Shown: piece by piece, positions 27,301 through 39,228 of the stretch
Layout of the letters: each line of letters starts with the position of its first letter
How positions within the stretch are numbered: position 1 is the first letter of the stretch
From: Panopea generosa
Taxonomy: Eukaryota; Mollusca; Bivalvia; Adapedonta; Hiatellidae
NCBI GenBank assembly: GCA_029582155.1
Contig: CM055909.1
Span: 50,160,412 to 50,224,411, forward strand
Direction of reading: 5' to 3'
Length of the DNA stretch: 64,000 nt
Made by a program: the position numbers and the translations under genes
Notes under the pieces: model-generated
What the model was told of the DNA's origin: nothing
The model's input: only the letters and a program-made list of their open reading frames with translations
Database searches by the model: none

Positions 27301-30300
27301 TATGTAATGGATAGGTAATAGTTATGTAATGGATATGTTCTAATTATGTAATGGATAGGTTATAGTTATGTAATGGATAGGTTATAGTTATGTAGTGGAT
27401 ATGTTATAGTTATGTAGTGGATAGGTTATAGTTATGTAGTGGATAGGTTATAGTTATGTGATGGATAGGTTATAATTATGTTGTGGATAGGTTATAATTA
27501 CGTAGTGGATAGGTTATAATTATTTAGTGGATATGTTATAATTATATTGTGGATAGGTTATAGTTATGTAGTGCATAGGTTATAGTTATGTAATGGATAG
27601 GTTATAGTTATATGTAATGGATAGGTTATAGTTATGTAATGGATAGGTTATAGTTATGTAATGGATAGGTTATAGTTATGTAATGGATAGGTAATAGTTA
27701 TGTAAAGAATAGGTTATAGTTAGTTATGTTATGTAATGGATAGGTTATAGTTATGTAATGGATAAGTTATAATTATGTAGTGGATAGGTTATAGTTATGT
27801 AGTGGATAGGTTAAAGTTATGTAATGGATAGGTTATAGTTATGTTGTGGATAGATAGTGGATAGGTTATACTTATGTAGTGGATAGGTTAAAGTTATGTA
27901 GTGGATAGGTTATAGTTATGTAATGGATAGGTTATAGTTATGTAATGGATAGGTTATAGTTATGTAATGGATAATTAATTGTTAAGTAATGGATATGCTA
28001 TAGTTATGTAATGGATAAGCTATAGTTATGTAATGGATAGGTTATAGTAATGTAATGGATAGGTTATTGTTATGTAATGGATAGGTTATAGTTATGTAAT
28101 GGATAGGTTATAGTTATGTAATGGATAGGTTTTAGTTATGTTATGGATAGGTTATAATTATGTAATGGATAGGTTAAAATTATGTAATGGATAGTAAATA
28201 GTTATGTAATGGATAGGCTATAGTTATGTAATGGATAGGCTATAGTTATGTAATGCATAGGTTAAAGTTATGCAATGGATAGGTTATAGTTATGTAGTGG
28301 ATAGGTTATAGTTATGTAATGGATAGGTTATAGTAATGTAATGGATAGGCTATAGTTATGTAGTGGATAGGTTATAGTTATGTAGTGGATAGGCTATAGT
28401 TATGTAGTGGATAGGTTATATGTAGTTGATAGAATATAATTATGTAGTGGATAGGTTATAGTTATGTAGTGGATAGGTTATAGTTATGTAATGGATAGGT
28501 TTTAGTTATGTAATGGATAGGTTATAGTTATGTAGTGGATAGGTTATAGTAATGTAGTGGAAAGGTTATAGTTATGTAGTGGTTATGTAGTGGAAAGGTT
28601 ATAGTTATGTAGTGGATAGGTTATAGTTATGTAATGGATAAGTTATAGTTATGTAGTGGATAGGTTATAGTTATGTAGTGGATAGGTTATAGTTATGTAA
28701 TGGATAGGTTATAGTTATGTAGTGGATAGGTTATAGTTATATGTAGTGGATATGTTATAGTTATACATAATGGATAGGTTATAGCTATGTAGTGGATAGG
28801 TTATAATTATGTAGTGGATAGGTTATAGTTATGTAATGGATAGGTTATAGTTATGTGTAATGGATAGGTTGTAGTTATGTGTAACTGATAGGTTATAGTT
28901 ATGTGTAATGGAAAGGTTATAGTTATGTGTAATGGATAGGTTATAGTTATGTAGTGGATAGGTTATAATTATGTAGTGGATAGGTTATAGTTATGTAGTG
29001 GATAGGTAATAGTTATGTAATGGATAGGTTATAATTATGTAATGGATTGGTTATAGTTATATGTAATTGATAGGTTATAGATGTGTAATGGATAGGTTAT
29101 ATGTATGTAATGGATAGGTTATAATTATGTAATGGATAGGTGATAGTTATGTAATGGATAGTTAATAGTTATGTAATGGATAGGTTCTAATTATGTAATG
29201 GATAGGTTATAGTTCTGTAATGGATAGGTTATAGTTAAATGTAATGGATAGGTTATAGTTATGTAATGGATAGGTTATAGGTATGTAATGGATAGGTAAT
29301 AGTTATGTAATGGATAGGTTATAGTTATGTAATGGGTAGGTAATTGTTATATGTAAGGGATAGGTTATAGTTATGTAATGGATAGGTTATAGTTATGTAA
29401 TGGATAGGTAATAGTTATGTAATGGATATGTTCTAATTATGTAATGGATAGGTTATAGTTATGTAATGGATAGGTTATAGTTATGTAATGGATAGGTAAT
29501 AGTTATGTAATGAATAGGTTATAATTACGTAATGGATAGGTAATAGTTACGTAATGGATTGGTTATAGTTGTGTAGTGGATAGGTTATAGTTATATGTAA
29601 TGGATAGGTTATAGTTATGTAATGGTTAGGTGATAGTTATGTAATGGATAGGTTATAGTTATGTAATGGATAGGTTATAGTTATGTAATGGATAGGTAAT
29701 AGTTATGTAATGGATATGTTCTAATTATGTAATGGATAGGTTATAGTTATGTGATGGATAGGTTATAGTTATATGTAATGGATAGGCTAAAGTTATGTAA
29801 TGAATAGGTTATAATTTTGTAATGGATAGGTAATAGTTACGTAATGGATTGGTTATAGTTGTGTAGTGGATAGGTTATAGTTATATGTAATAGATAGGTT
29901 ATAGTTATGTAATGGTTAGGTGATAGTTATGTAATGGATTGGTTATAGTTATGTAATGGATAGGTCATAGTTATGTAATGGATAGGTTATAGTTATGTAA
30001 TGGATAGGTCATAGTTATGTAATGGATAGGTTATAGTTATGTAATGGATAGGTTATAGTTATGTAATGGATAGGTTATAGTTATACGTAATGAAAAGGTT
30101 ATAGTTATGTAATGGATACGTTATAATTATGTTATGGATAGGTTATAATTATGTAGTGGATAGGTTATAGTTATGTAATGGATAGGTTATAGTTATGTAG
30201 TGGATAGGTTATAATTATATGTAGTGGGTAGGTTATAGTTATATGTTATGGATAGGTTATAGTTATGTAATGGATAGGTTATAGTTATGTAGTGGATAGG

Positions 30301-31299
30301 TTATAATTATGTAGTGGATAGGTAATAGTTATGTAATGGATAGGTTATAGTTTTGTAATGGATAGGCTATAGTTATATAATGGATAGGCTATAATTATGT
30401 GATGGATAGGTTATAGTTATGTAATAGATAGGTTATAGTTATGTAGTGGATAGGTAAAAGTTATATAGCGGATAGGTTATAGTTATGTAGTGGATAGGTA
30501 ATAGTTATGTAGTGGATAGGTTATAGTTATGTAGTGGATAGGTTATAGTTATGTAGTGGATAGGTTATAGTTATGTAATGGATAGGTTATAGTTATGTAA
30601 TGGGTAGGTTATAGTTATATGTAATGGATAGGTAATAGTTATGTAAAGGATAGGTTATAGTTATGTAATGTATAGGTTATAATTATGTAGTGGATAGGTA
30701 ATAGTTATGTAATGGATAGGTTATAGTTATGTAGTGGATAGGTTAAAGCTATTTAATGGATAGGTTATACTAATATAATGGATAGGTTATAGTTATGTAA
30801 TGGATAGGTTATAGTTATGTAATGGATAGGTGATAGTTATATGTAATGGATAGGTAATAGTTATGTAATGGATTGGTTATAGTTACGTTATGTATAGGTT
30901 ATAATTATGAAGTGGATAGGTAATAGTTATGTAATGGATAGGTTATAGTTATGTAGTGGATAGGTTAAAGTTATGTAATGGATAGGTTATAGTTATGTAG
31001 TGGATAGGTTAAAGTTATGTAATGGATAGGTTATAGTAATAAAATGGATAGGTTATAGTTATGTAATGGATAGGTTATAGTTATGTAATGGATAGGTTAT
31101 AGTTATGTAGTGGATAGGTTATAATTATGTAGTGGATAGGTTATAGTTATGTAGTGGATAGGTTATAGTTATGTAGTGGATAGGTTATAGTTACGTAATG
31201 GATAGGTTATAGTGATGTAGTGGATAGGTTATAGTAATAGAATGGATAGGTTATAGTAATGTAATGGATAGGTTATAGTTTTGTAATGAATAGGTTATC
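24325..31299. repeat. 22-bp minisatellite, about 315 copies, with a 2.09-kb duplication
   Basis: The unit ggataggttatagttatgta plus atg variants is 22 bp. Irregular units act as markers: the ttgtggatagatagtgg variant at 25751 and 27844, and aatgggtaggtaattg near 27238 and 29331, both 2093 bp apart. This shows a segmental duplication of about 2.1 kb inside the array (near 25385-27450 and 27456-29480). The array is within an intron of gene 1 between the first two NTR exons. Confidence 0.97.
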
Positions 31300-31315
31300 G
31301 GATGTTCACGTACAC

Positions 31316-31342
31316 TGTCCCAGGTTCGGTACAAGACTCGAC
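31316..31342 (-). CDS. Possible gene 1 micro-exon within the NTR module
   Basis: A 27-nt open stretch with acceptor attgttcag and donor gtgtac is phase 1-1 and would insert RVLYRTWD between the first and second NTR exons. The NTR core recognised here is shorter than usual in that place, which is why it was considered. However, the sequence also looks like a SINE B-box remnant, and it lies at the edge of the 22-bp array. Speculative. Confidence 0.2.
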
Positions 31343-31457
31343 CTGAACAATCGAGCAACAATAATATTGATATCAATCAAAATGAAGGCTTTTAAAAATA
31401 GGATATTAGTCTTAACGCTGGAATGTGCTTATTATAAAAGATTAAGGAATGTATTAC

Positions 31458-31544
31458 CGTAGGGCTGCTGACATAGAAACTTGAGAAGTACATCGCCCAC
31501 TGGAACCGGCCTGCAGGACCGGCAAACGCCACCACTGGACGATT
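31458..31544 (-). CDS. Gene 1 exon: start of C-terminal NTR module
   Basis: The 87-nt phase 1-1 exon has acceptor tttatag and donor gtaata. It encodes SSSGGVCRSCRPVPVGD, then VLLKFLCQQPY. Three cysteines spaced as C-x2-C-x12-C resemble the N-terminal part of netrin-type (NTR/C345C) modules such as those of netrins and procollagen C-proteinase enhancers. It joins the Thr/Pro linker of the exon upstream. Confidence 0.75.
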
Positions 31545-31629
31545 CTATAAAATACAATATTTGTTTGTGTTTATTTGTACATTTATGTTGTTTTGCTCCT
31601 TTTTATTAATAGTATTAGTATTTTAGTTA

Positions 31630-31877
31630 TATAACGGCGGTACGCGCATCTTTGTCATCGGACCCGCTAGGAGGTTAATGTTAGCCAATATCTGACACAC
31701 CTCAACTCTGCAAGTCAGTGACAACTTCCCCACACATGTTAATGTGGGAAATTCATGATCGTAAAGCAAAATTCATGTCCAATCACTACAGAGGTTGTGG
31801 CTAAGTGGGAATTTGAACCCTCGACCCAATAAATGAAAGCGACAGACGCGTTACCGACTGACCTAGCCGGACGTGAT
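31630..31877 (-). mobile_element. tRNA-derived SINE (second family)
   Basis: On the minus strand the element starts cacgtccggctaggtcagtcg, with an A-box-like ggtcagtcggtaacgcg and B-box-like gagggttcaaattcccac. Its 3' half contains the blocks shared with the 112-bp array (ggttaat, cggcggta). It is intronic in gene 1. Confidence 0.65.
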
Positions 31878-32457
31878 TTACATGCAAATCCAGTTCCATA
31901 TTTCAAACAACGTCATATCTTTGCAAAAGCTAATACATGTAACAAATCAGTACATTTTTAATTTCTATTTGGCATTTCGATAACATACCACATGAACGTT
32001 GATGCAGCGATTCAGTGGTCTCCGTATTAACTTTGACCTCATGAACAGATTCAATAAAACAGAGACTGTCTTTTCTGGTTTGTATTATGAGCAAACATAT
32101 GTTTGTAACAACTATAATCCTTTAAACTAGGATTAAGAATATTTACAGAAAAAACTATACATAATGGTAGGCAAAGCACCACCGTTGGAAATAGGAAATG
32201 CTTCCGTGGAGATAGTCTCGTAATGGCAGTTATAAATAATCACTGTTTTTTTTTCTTTAAACAAGCATTTTTTTCTTATTAATGCTCATTTTTAATAGCA
32301 TTATGATGCATTTTGACCATGTTGAAAGCATTGGCATGTTTGAATTGTAAATTTAAAAAAAGATGATTAGGAATGGGGTATGAATACATGAGATCTGAAG
32401 TCTACTTTCACTTTGTCAACAGTGTAAAAACCAGCACTGAAACACATCTTATATTCT
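31878..32457. other. Intron sequence, nothing recognised
   Basis: AT-rich unique DNA between the SINE and the 63-bp duplication. No splice-supported exon. Confidence 0.45.
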
Positions 32458-32583
32458 ATATGACCCCTACGTTTTACATCATATATTGGTTAGGCAGACA
32501 ATGATAAACAATTATGTGTTTCATGACCCCTACGTTTTACACCATATATTGGTAGTGCAGACAATGATAAACAATTATGTGTT
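32458..32583. repeat. 63-bp tandem duplication
   Basis: tgacccctacgttttaca through aacaattatgtgtt occurs twice, starting near 32461 and 32524, with few differences. Confidence 0.9.
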
Positions 32584-32846
32584 GCATTTCTTTCATTTGA
32601 GTCATTCAATGAATAGCAAGCTGACAAACTTTGTTTTATTTTCTGTCAAAACAATAAAAAAAAAAACAATGGTGGACGCACGCCTGTGCATAAACAATCA
32701 TGATGTTATATTGGTACAACGCGTAAAATTTAGTTAAACATTAAAAATGGACACACATATCAATTATTCAATGTTTTCGAAGGAAATAGAATACTCATCT
32801 ACATAATGAATCCATATTCTTCAAGATCAAAATGACGCAGTCTCAC

Positions 32847-33054
32847 CTGGCTTGGGTGTGGTGGGTGTGGACTTTCGTTCAGACAGAAAATAAACAGTTG
32901 CTGAGTCTCCTGCTTGGAAGGCACCTATACTTGTTACTGTTATAGTGTATTTCTTGTCCATGTACGCTTCCTCCGGCGTATATTCCATTTGGGTTTGGAG
33001 TTGGGACGACGTTATGTTCATTGCGAGATTCTTGAGGCAAGTAGGGTTCGAGAT
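32847..33054 (-). CDS. Gene 1 exon: Fn3-4 C-terminal part and Thr/Pro linker
   Basis: The 208-nt exon, phase 0 in and phase 1 out, has acceptor taccacag and donor gtgaga. It encodes CLKNLAMNITSSQLQTQMEY, then DKKYTITVTSIGAFQAGDSA (tyrosine corner and F strand) and G strand VYFLSERK. A short linker STPTTPKP leads to the NTR module. The Asn-Ile-Thr is a potential N-glycosylation site. The frame is secure from phase on both sides. Confidence 0.9.
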
Positions 33055-34435
33055 CTGTGGTATAACAACAATATTTAAGTTCACGAACGCACGTACACAC
33101 GCACGAACACACACACATACATACATGCAGATAGGTTGACAACAGGGATCACAGCGCAACGGAATGATTAGAAGCAAAAACAATAAAGTTCCGCTCGATT
33201 TTACCCTTTACTTCATATGGACACCTTCGAACACCTTTAATATAGAAGGCTTTTGAAAACAGTGTAGAACGAGCAATCAGAACAGGTTCTACACTGTTAT
33301 CTGCTCTATCAGAATAAATAGGTAAAATGTATCTATTCATGGAAACTGACTATGTGTGGCTTTTGAGTTTGGAAAATCCAGTTAAAATGCACATGAAGTA
33401 AAGAGTTAACTGTCTTAAATGTCATATAACCTGACACTGGACGATTACTTCAGCTAGACAAACGTCTATATTAACGCCTTTTGAAAAGAGGCCGTAAACG
33501 GTTTCAAAATAACGTCACTTGCGTAATAGAAGCTCCGAAAGGATGACAGAATATGACAATTATTTTCGCTACTGTAATACAGTTCAGAAAAAAGGATGGC
33601 ATTTACATAACAATACCAAACTTCATCTAAAGGATCAGGAAATAGATCTGAAAGTGGACAAGTCAAGATAATCATTTTAGTATTTAATGTATTTAACTGC
33701 CTGTAAACGCATGCAAATAATACAATTACAAAATAGAGTGTATTTTTTTTCAAAAACCAAGGTAACAATTTAACAATACAATATAAACATGATTTAACTT
33801 CAATTTTGAATCTAATATTAAATGATATATTTCAAGTCTAGTATATAACTTGGATCCTTCGTGATAGAATAGTCTAAAACTGCTTCAACCTCTGATCGCT
33901 GAAGTTGTGGGTTCGGTCGTAACGTGGTCCAAAACCATCATGCGAGAAAGGTTCCCAACTACTTGTGGGAAGGATGGTGGTTCTAATATTTCCTGTATTA
34001 TATGTTACTTAATCGGATTAAACACTTTATTCATCACATGAAATGTATGGCGTATCGATTTATATTGGGAGGGGCAGACATCATAATGAATCTGAGTAGA
34101 GTAACCGCATTTTCGCAAGTAAAAAGCAAACTTTCTCACATGTAGGTTTTTTTAATTATTGGACTCGAATATACGACGTCAGAGATAGGAGGCCATACGC
34201 CACTAAGAATCCCAATTCTTGTTATACCCAGATTCATTTATATGGATACTGAGTCTATCTCTATGACACATCTGTAAAACTGTTTAAGCCCAGTCAAAAC
34301 CATATATAACGAGATGGTAGCAATTAATCAAAAATAATTTTTCAAATCCTGCTAAAATAATGGATAAAATCCTTTTATATGGCATCATAAAACGGCTTGT
34401 TATAGATATATACAGAACATTATGAGATTGGTTAC
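33055..34435. other. Intron with SINE fragments
   Basis: An intron of gene 1. A plus-strand B-box-like gttgtgggttcggtcg lies near 33904, in what looks like a truncated SINE at about 33850-33985. A second fragment, minus strand, with attcgagtcc lies near 34160-34240. A (CA)-like acacacgcacg stretch occurs at 33090-33125. Nothing else is recognised. Confidence 0.4.
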
Positions 34436-34551
34436 CTTGGAAACAATACGCTCGAAGTCGATGTTTAGGAACTCACTGATGCAACCGCTGGAACATTTAA
34501 AAGTATTTTGCGAAACACAGTGCCTCCCATTGTCGATTCTCAGAAAATATC
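34436..34551 (-). CDS. Gene 1 exon: Fn3-4, middle
   Basis: The 116-nt exon, phase 1 in and phase 0 out, has acceptor catttaag and donor gtaacc. It encodes GYFLRIDNGRHCVSQNTF, then KCSSGCISEFLNIDF and ERIVSK. Strand C (YFLRI) continues Fn3-4. Three cysteines in this insert are atypical for Fn3 and could form an extra loop disulfide. Phase 0 matches the next exon. Confidence 0.88.
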
Positions 34552-35021
34552 CTTAAATGAAAATACATGTATAAGTAGCATGACAAATGGAATGTAAACA
34601 ACCATAACCGAGTTAATATTTATTTAATTACTGACTGCTACAAAATGGCGATTACAGAAACAATCACAAGAATATCTAGCAGACATAGCCTTACATTCCT
34701 TTTGATTAAGAAGGTAAAAATTGTAAATAGTTTCTTTTAACCTATTGCCAAGACATAACAGGCAACGAAGATTTTATCGAAAATGCACATATCGGTTAAT
34801 GCGTCAGGTATCACGATTTCGCATACAACATTAAAGAAAGTATTTTATAGTTGCTTAATACTGGAATGAAACTAATCTTTATTTATGTATTAAAACATCA
34901 TGTTTACTGCCGACTCAAATTCATATCTAAGCTATGATAACCGTAATTGTCATGACCATCTCACATGTTGTTTCCTGTTAAACTTATTTTAGAAGTACAT
35001 GTATGTCACAGTTCAGTTTAC

Positions 35022-35120
35022 CTAATATAGGATTGCGCGGTGGTGGAGGTCTCCAGGTTACCTTGATTTTATTATTTTCTGCTTTAGCCACTTTGACTCG
35101 GCTTGGTTTTCCAACTGGAG
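35022..35120 (-). CDS. Gene 1 exon: Fn3-4, strands A-B
   Basis: The 99-nt phase 1-1 exon has acceptor tctatttag and donor gtaaac. It encodes PVGKPSRVKVAKAENN and KIKVTWRPPPPRNPILG, a textbook Fn3 start with Pro-rich B-C loop. It matches the exon at 48515-48613 in length and phase. Confidence 0.92.
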
Positions 35121-35386
35121 CTAAATAGAGAAAATACATAGATGTTGTCCTTTATCTTGTACTCATACTTAGTCTGTTTAACACATGATATATAGATTCT
35201 TTTCATGATCAATTAATGATTTCAAAACGGTTGAAATTTAATCTAATAATTTTGATCAAAACTAAGTTTCTTATTGCAAGTTGTTTCGTATATGTAGTGC
35301 GGTTTTGGTTTCCAATTTTTGACACTTCTCGATTGTAAAAGCACGGTCTTCTCTGCTTGTCCCGCAAGTGTTTACCAAATGGTTAC

Positions 35387-35470
35387 GTATTTCACCAGTT
35401 GTCGTCATATGCCACTGATACGTACATGTACCCGTCCCTAGCGGTGGGAGCTGGGACCGTGATTTACTGT
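35387..35470 (-). CDS. Possible optional gene 1 exon between Fn3-3 and Fn3-4
   Basis: An 84-nt stretch with acceptor atatctag and donor gtaacc is open and phase 1-1, so it could be included or skipped without changing frame. It encodes SRSQLPPLGTGTCTYQWHM and TTTGEI. The polypyrimidine tract is poor, and direct joining of the neighbouring exons already gives a sensible Fn3 boundary. The open frame continues past the donor to a stop at 35271, with a TSP1-like TCGTSREDR motif that may be coincidence. Low confidence. Confidence 0.25.
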
Positions 35471-35539
35471 CTAGATATTTACAGGCATATTTATATTGAA
35501 TGCTCAAAATGTTTAATTCTTTTTAAGTCCATAACTTAC

Positions 35540-35646
35540 ACCCATCTCCAACCGGACTACACACCGGAGGTCTGCCAAACGGCAATCTGTTAGCCATTGC
35601 TGCAAATCGTGTGTAATCGTAGGATAGATTTTCTTTCCTAATCTGA
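35540..35646 (-). CDS. Gene 1 exon: Fn3-3, strands F-G
   Basis: Acceptor tttgtcttgcag and donor gtaagt define a 107-nt exon. The useful frame encodes NLSYDYTRFAAMANRLPFG then RPPVCSPVGDG, an evident Fn3 F strand (Tyr-x-Tyr, Ala-x-Ala-x-Asn) and G strand. This frame enters at phase 2 (or phase 0 from the alternative acceptor, end 35642) and leaves at phase 1, joining to SPVGKPSRV of Fn3-4. Confidence 0.82.
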
Positions 35647-37882
35647 CTGCAAGACAAATATGACACAATGATAGTTTTCTAATTGGTATTTGGAACGTAT
35701 CAGTTCTACATGCTTATTAAGATGGGCGAAAACAACATTACATTAGAATTAAATTTGATTGGCTGTAACTATGGACTTAATTACATTAGGTTTCCAATTC
35801 AAAATATCAAGAAAAAAAGAACGAAAATGTATGCGTTGCATGGACACGGCCATCAAACAATAAAATTAATACATGTTAAGGGAGTCAAATATGTTTATCA
35901 ATTCTTTTCATATGAATATGGTCACACTATCAATACATACTAAATTAATCTCATATACCATAATATTTGTAAGTGCCTAGGAAATAATTTTTTTTTTGTT
36001 TCATGTTTATTTTGCATTATATTTTTTTATTTTTCAGATTGTGCTTTACGTAAAACTGTTTTAAGAAATATATTTTTTGTTGTTAAAACATTTCTTTTTA
36101 TTCTACAGAGATTAAAATGACCCCAAAAATGTCTCCGTAAATACATCAGACTTCATGCATCAACTATTTGAAGATCACAATTCTTAGTAAATTACCTCCC
36201 TTTGTTTTAAATGTAAAAATCCGAATTCAACTCTATTTATTATATTTTGATAAAATATGTTTGTTGTTGACAAAAAGTCAGTTTTAAAGAATGCCATTCG
36301 TAATTAACGTAATAAACCACGTACCCAAAGGGGATAGGATGTCTCGTATGTAATTATTTTACATGTATATTTGCTGCCATCTTTATTTTGTTCAGTATGT
36401 ATACCTGACAGTAACAACAATCGTTTCTATGTAAGCAGATGAATTCCTAGGTGATTGTAATACAATGGTTCATCATTTTATATAGGCAACTTATTATACA
36501 AAGCTGTCTGAGAAGGATTAGGGAAATCCATTAGATTCACAGACCTCCAGTAAGACAGTAAAGCCCTCGTTCTGTATGAGGATAACCTACACAGCAATTA
36601 ATTTCTACAAATATTACGTTTTGATTAAGCGACGTTTTCTGTAATGGCGGTCCAAATGAAAAGATCGGCATAAATAGAAGTTTCGCAATAATGCCATCGT
36701 CGTTTGTCTGAAAGGAAAATCTCTTTAATAATCTATATTGTGCTTTTGTCAATATTCAGATCATAACTGAAGCATACACATAATCCGGTTTTTATTGACA
36801 GGTGTTCAAGTGACAATTCAATATGGTTAATAACCGCAAATTATCCTTCAATATTCACTGGTACAAGCTAATAGAATTCATAATACCATTCGGTAATATT
36901 TATTTTCATAAATATAATTCGCCCTAGAATATTATGCTGTATGATTGGCACTCACCAATAAAATTCACCTAAAATATAAATCAGTAACATTGACTCTCAT
37001 AAAAATATTCGCCCTAAACTACCATTTAATATATACATAAAATAATAAGTTCAGGGCCATTGCCCTAATATATAAATACAACTGGGTTGTATTCAAACTG
37101 CTCTTTACACATACCAAGAAAAGATAATTGAAAACATTTTTCTGAACCTTGTTTAGCGTTATATAATACTTATAATAAATAGTTTAAAAAAAATAAAGAA
37201 TTTTAAAGTTTGTTAAAAACGCATGTTTAACCCAAAATAGTTTTATTGTAGCCGAATTTTTTACCGATGTTAGCAGTTGTAACTGGAAATGACACCATAC
37301 TAATTATAACCGTCCGAGTTTTCCCGCTTGTCCGTACTTACCTGGATCGACCCTTTCGGAGTAATAAACTAATTATAAGTTCAAGAAATACCCAAATTTG
37401 AGAAGAATATGATCTTACCTCTAAATTCGAGGATTAAAAAAAACATACCCGATTTTTTCACACACAAATGTTTGCGTTTTATTTTTGCGATTTTTGAAAA
37501 TCAGACAATAATCCAGTTCAACTGGTTGTTGTGAAAACAGTTTTTACAATTAAGTTTGATGTTGAAAAAACATGGTTTAATCTTAAATCGATGAATAAAA
37601 AGTTTTAAAGAAAAGTATAAAACTTTAAAACTATGAAATTTAGGGCAAACACTGTTATTTTTTAAAATAGGTGTTTAATTTTAATAATGTACATTAAAAC
37701 ACTATTTTCTTGGTAATGATGTTTTTTGATATAGTGCCCATACTTGTACAGCATTCCATCGACATAAAGTATCAGAGCAGCTCAAAACTTGTAATTAAAA
37801 CATATGCATATACCATATATGGGGAAATAATTACATGGTCCGTAACATATTTTGTGGAGTATGGTTCGCCACAGAGTACAAT
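35647..37882. other. AT-rich intron, nothing recognised
   Basis: Intron of gene 1 between the Fn3-3 exons. Frames such as 35683-35943 (plus) have no splice or domain support. A missing small exon of Fn3-3 may lie between here and 39069 (see findings). Confidence 0.45.
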
Positions 37883-38417
37883 AAGACTGGTATTCAATAT
37901 TATATTCCCTAAACTCCCAAGACTGGTATTCACAAATATAATATTCCCCAAACCCCCAAGACTGGTATTCACTAATATAATATTCCCCAAACTCCCAAGA
38001 CTGGTATTCACTAATATAATATTCCCCAAACCCCCAAGACTGGTAAACACTAATATTATATTTCCAAGACTGGTATTCACTAATATAATATTCCCCAAAC
38101 CCCCAAGACTGGTATTCACTAATATTATATTTCCCGAACCCACAGGACTGGTATTCACTAATATAATATTCCCCGAACCCCCAAGACTGGTATTCACTAA
38201 TTTAATATTCCACAAACTCCCAAGACTGGTATTCACTAATATAATATTCACCAAATCCCCAAGACTGGTATTCAATAATATAATATTCCCCAAACTCCCA
38301 AGACTGGTATTCACTAATATAATATTCCCCAAACTCCCAAGACTGGTATTCACTAATATAATATTTCCAAAACCCCCAAGACTGGTACTCACTAATATAA
38401 TATTCCCCAAAACCCCA
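37883..38417. repeat. 39-bp minisatellite, about 14 copies
   Basis: The unit actggtattcactaatataa plus tattccccaaacccccaag is 39 bp, with one shortened copy near 38050-38070. A unit of 13 codons leaves long open frames on both strands (up to 263 and 212 codons), which are repeat artefacts. It is intronic in gene 1. Confidence 0.96.
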
Positions 38418-39069
38418 TTTAATAAGACTACTCACTATAATAACTCGTTTTCATCTGCTCTGCCCGGTTTTTCACTTCTGCCGGCCGCATTTCTGGCGTA
38501 AATCAGAAACGTATAGAAACGTGCTGAAAACGTAAAAAAATCAATTTCGCAAACAAAAATCAATATCGTTATTGTGTCCATGGTCACTTGAGAATATGAG
38601 TTTGGTATTATTACATGCACCCAATGTGCTTTATGTAACAAATTAAGTAATACTATATATACATATGCCTAATCCATATAAAGACATTTATAGAATAGTC
38701 ATAAATATATGTTTTATATAGTACATACAAACATACAGGCAATCGTACAGACGTGGACCTTAATCAAACGAATAAAGAATTATTTGGTGTATTTTTCAAT
38801 AAACCTCCAAGAATCCACAATTATCTCAATAAAACTGTTGGCGTTCCAAATGCTGTCGATGTCAATTAAGCTTTCAAAGATTATTCTATCTAAATCGTTT
38901 TATTTCATCTTTGTTTGAATGAAATGAAGTTGCGCCGGGGTACGTTAGATGTCTTGTGTATATTTTAATGTCCTCGTTAACAAACACTGTACAATTTAGC
39001 CTGCTATTGTCTATTTGAGAATACTTTCTGAGTCATCCTTGAATCCTTTTTATCAGAAGATATACTTAC

Positions 39070-39228
39070 AGTTATCAAGTCCACGGATTACATCTTTGAA
39101 ACTGTATGTTGCTTTAGGTAGTTTAAACTCGACCGTTTTTAATGGTTGTAAGACCTCAGTGGTGTTTTCTTTGTGTATCTGCCAAGTTTTTGCAAACTCG
39201 TTTAAGAGGTAGACATCAACCTCGTAGT
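39070..39228 (-). CDS. Gene 1 exon: Fn3-3, middle
   Basis: Acceptor aatttcag precedes 39228. The frame continues Fn3-3 with NYEVDVYLLNEF (strand C), then a long C'-E region and PKATYSFKDVIRGLDN. The 159-nt exon to the consensus donor gtaagt leaves phase 1, while the next exon's Fn3 frame needs phase 2 or 0. A weaker donor gtaatc ending the exon at 39092 (phase 0) would join in frame to an alternative acceptor at 35642. The 3' end is uncertain; the coding call is not. Confidence 0.82.

Noticed and set aside
32945..33139. Plus-strand frame opposite the Fn3-4 exon
   Set aside because: It is the antisense shadow of a splice-supported Fn3 exon.
37710..38501. 263-codon and 212-codon overlapping genes
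   Set aside because: Both strands are open because the 39-bp unit lacks stops; no domain or splice support.
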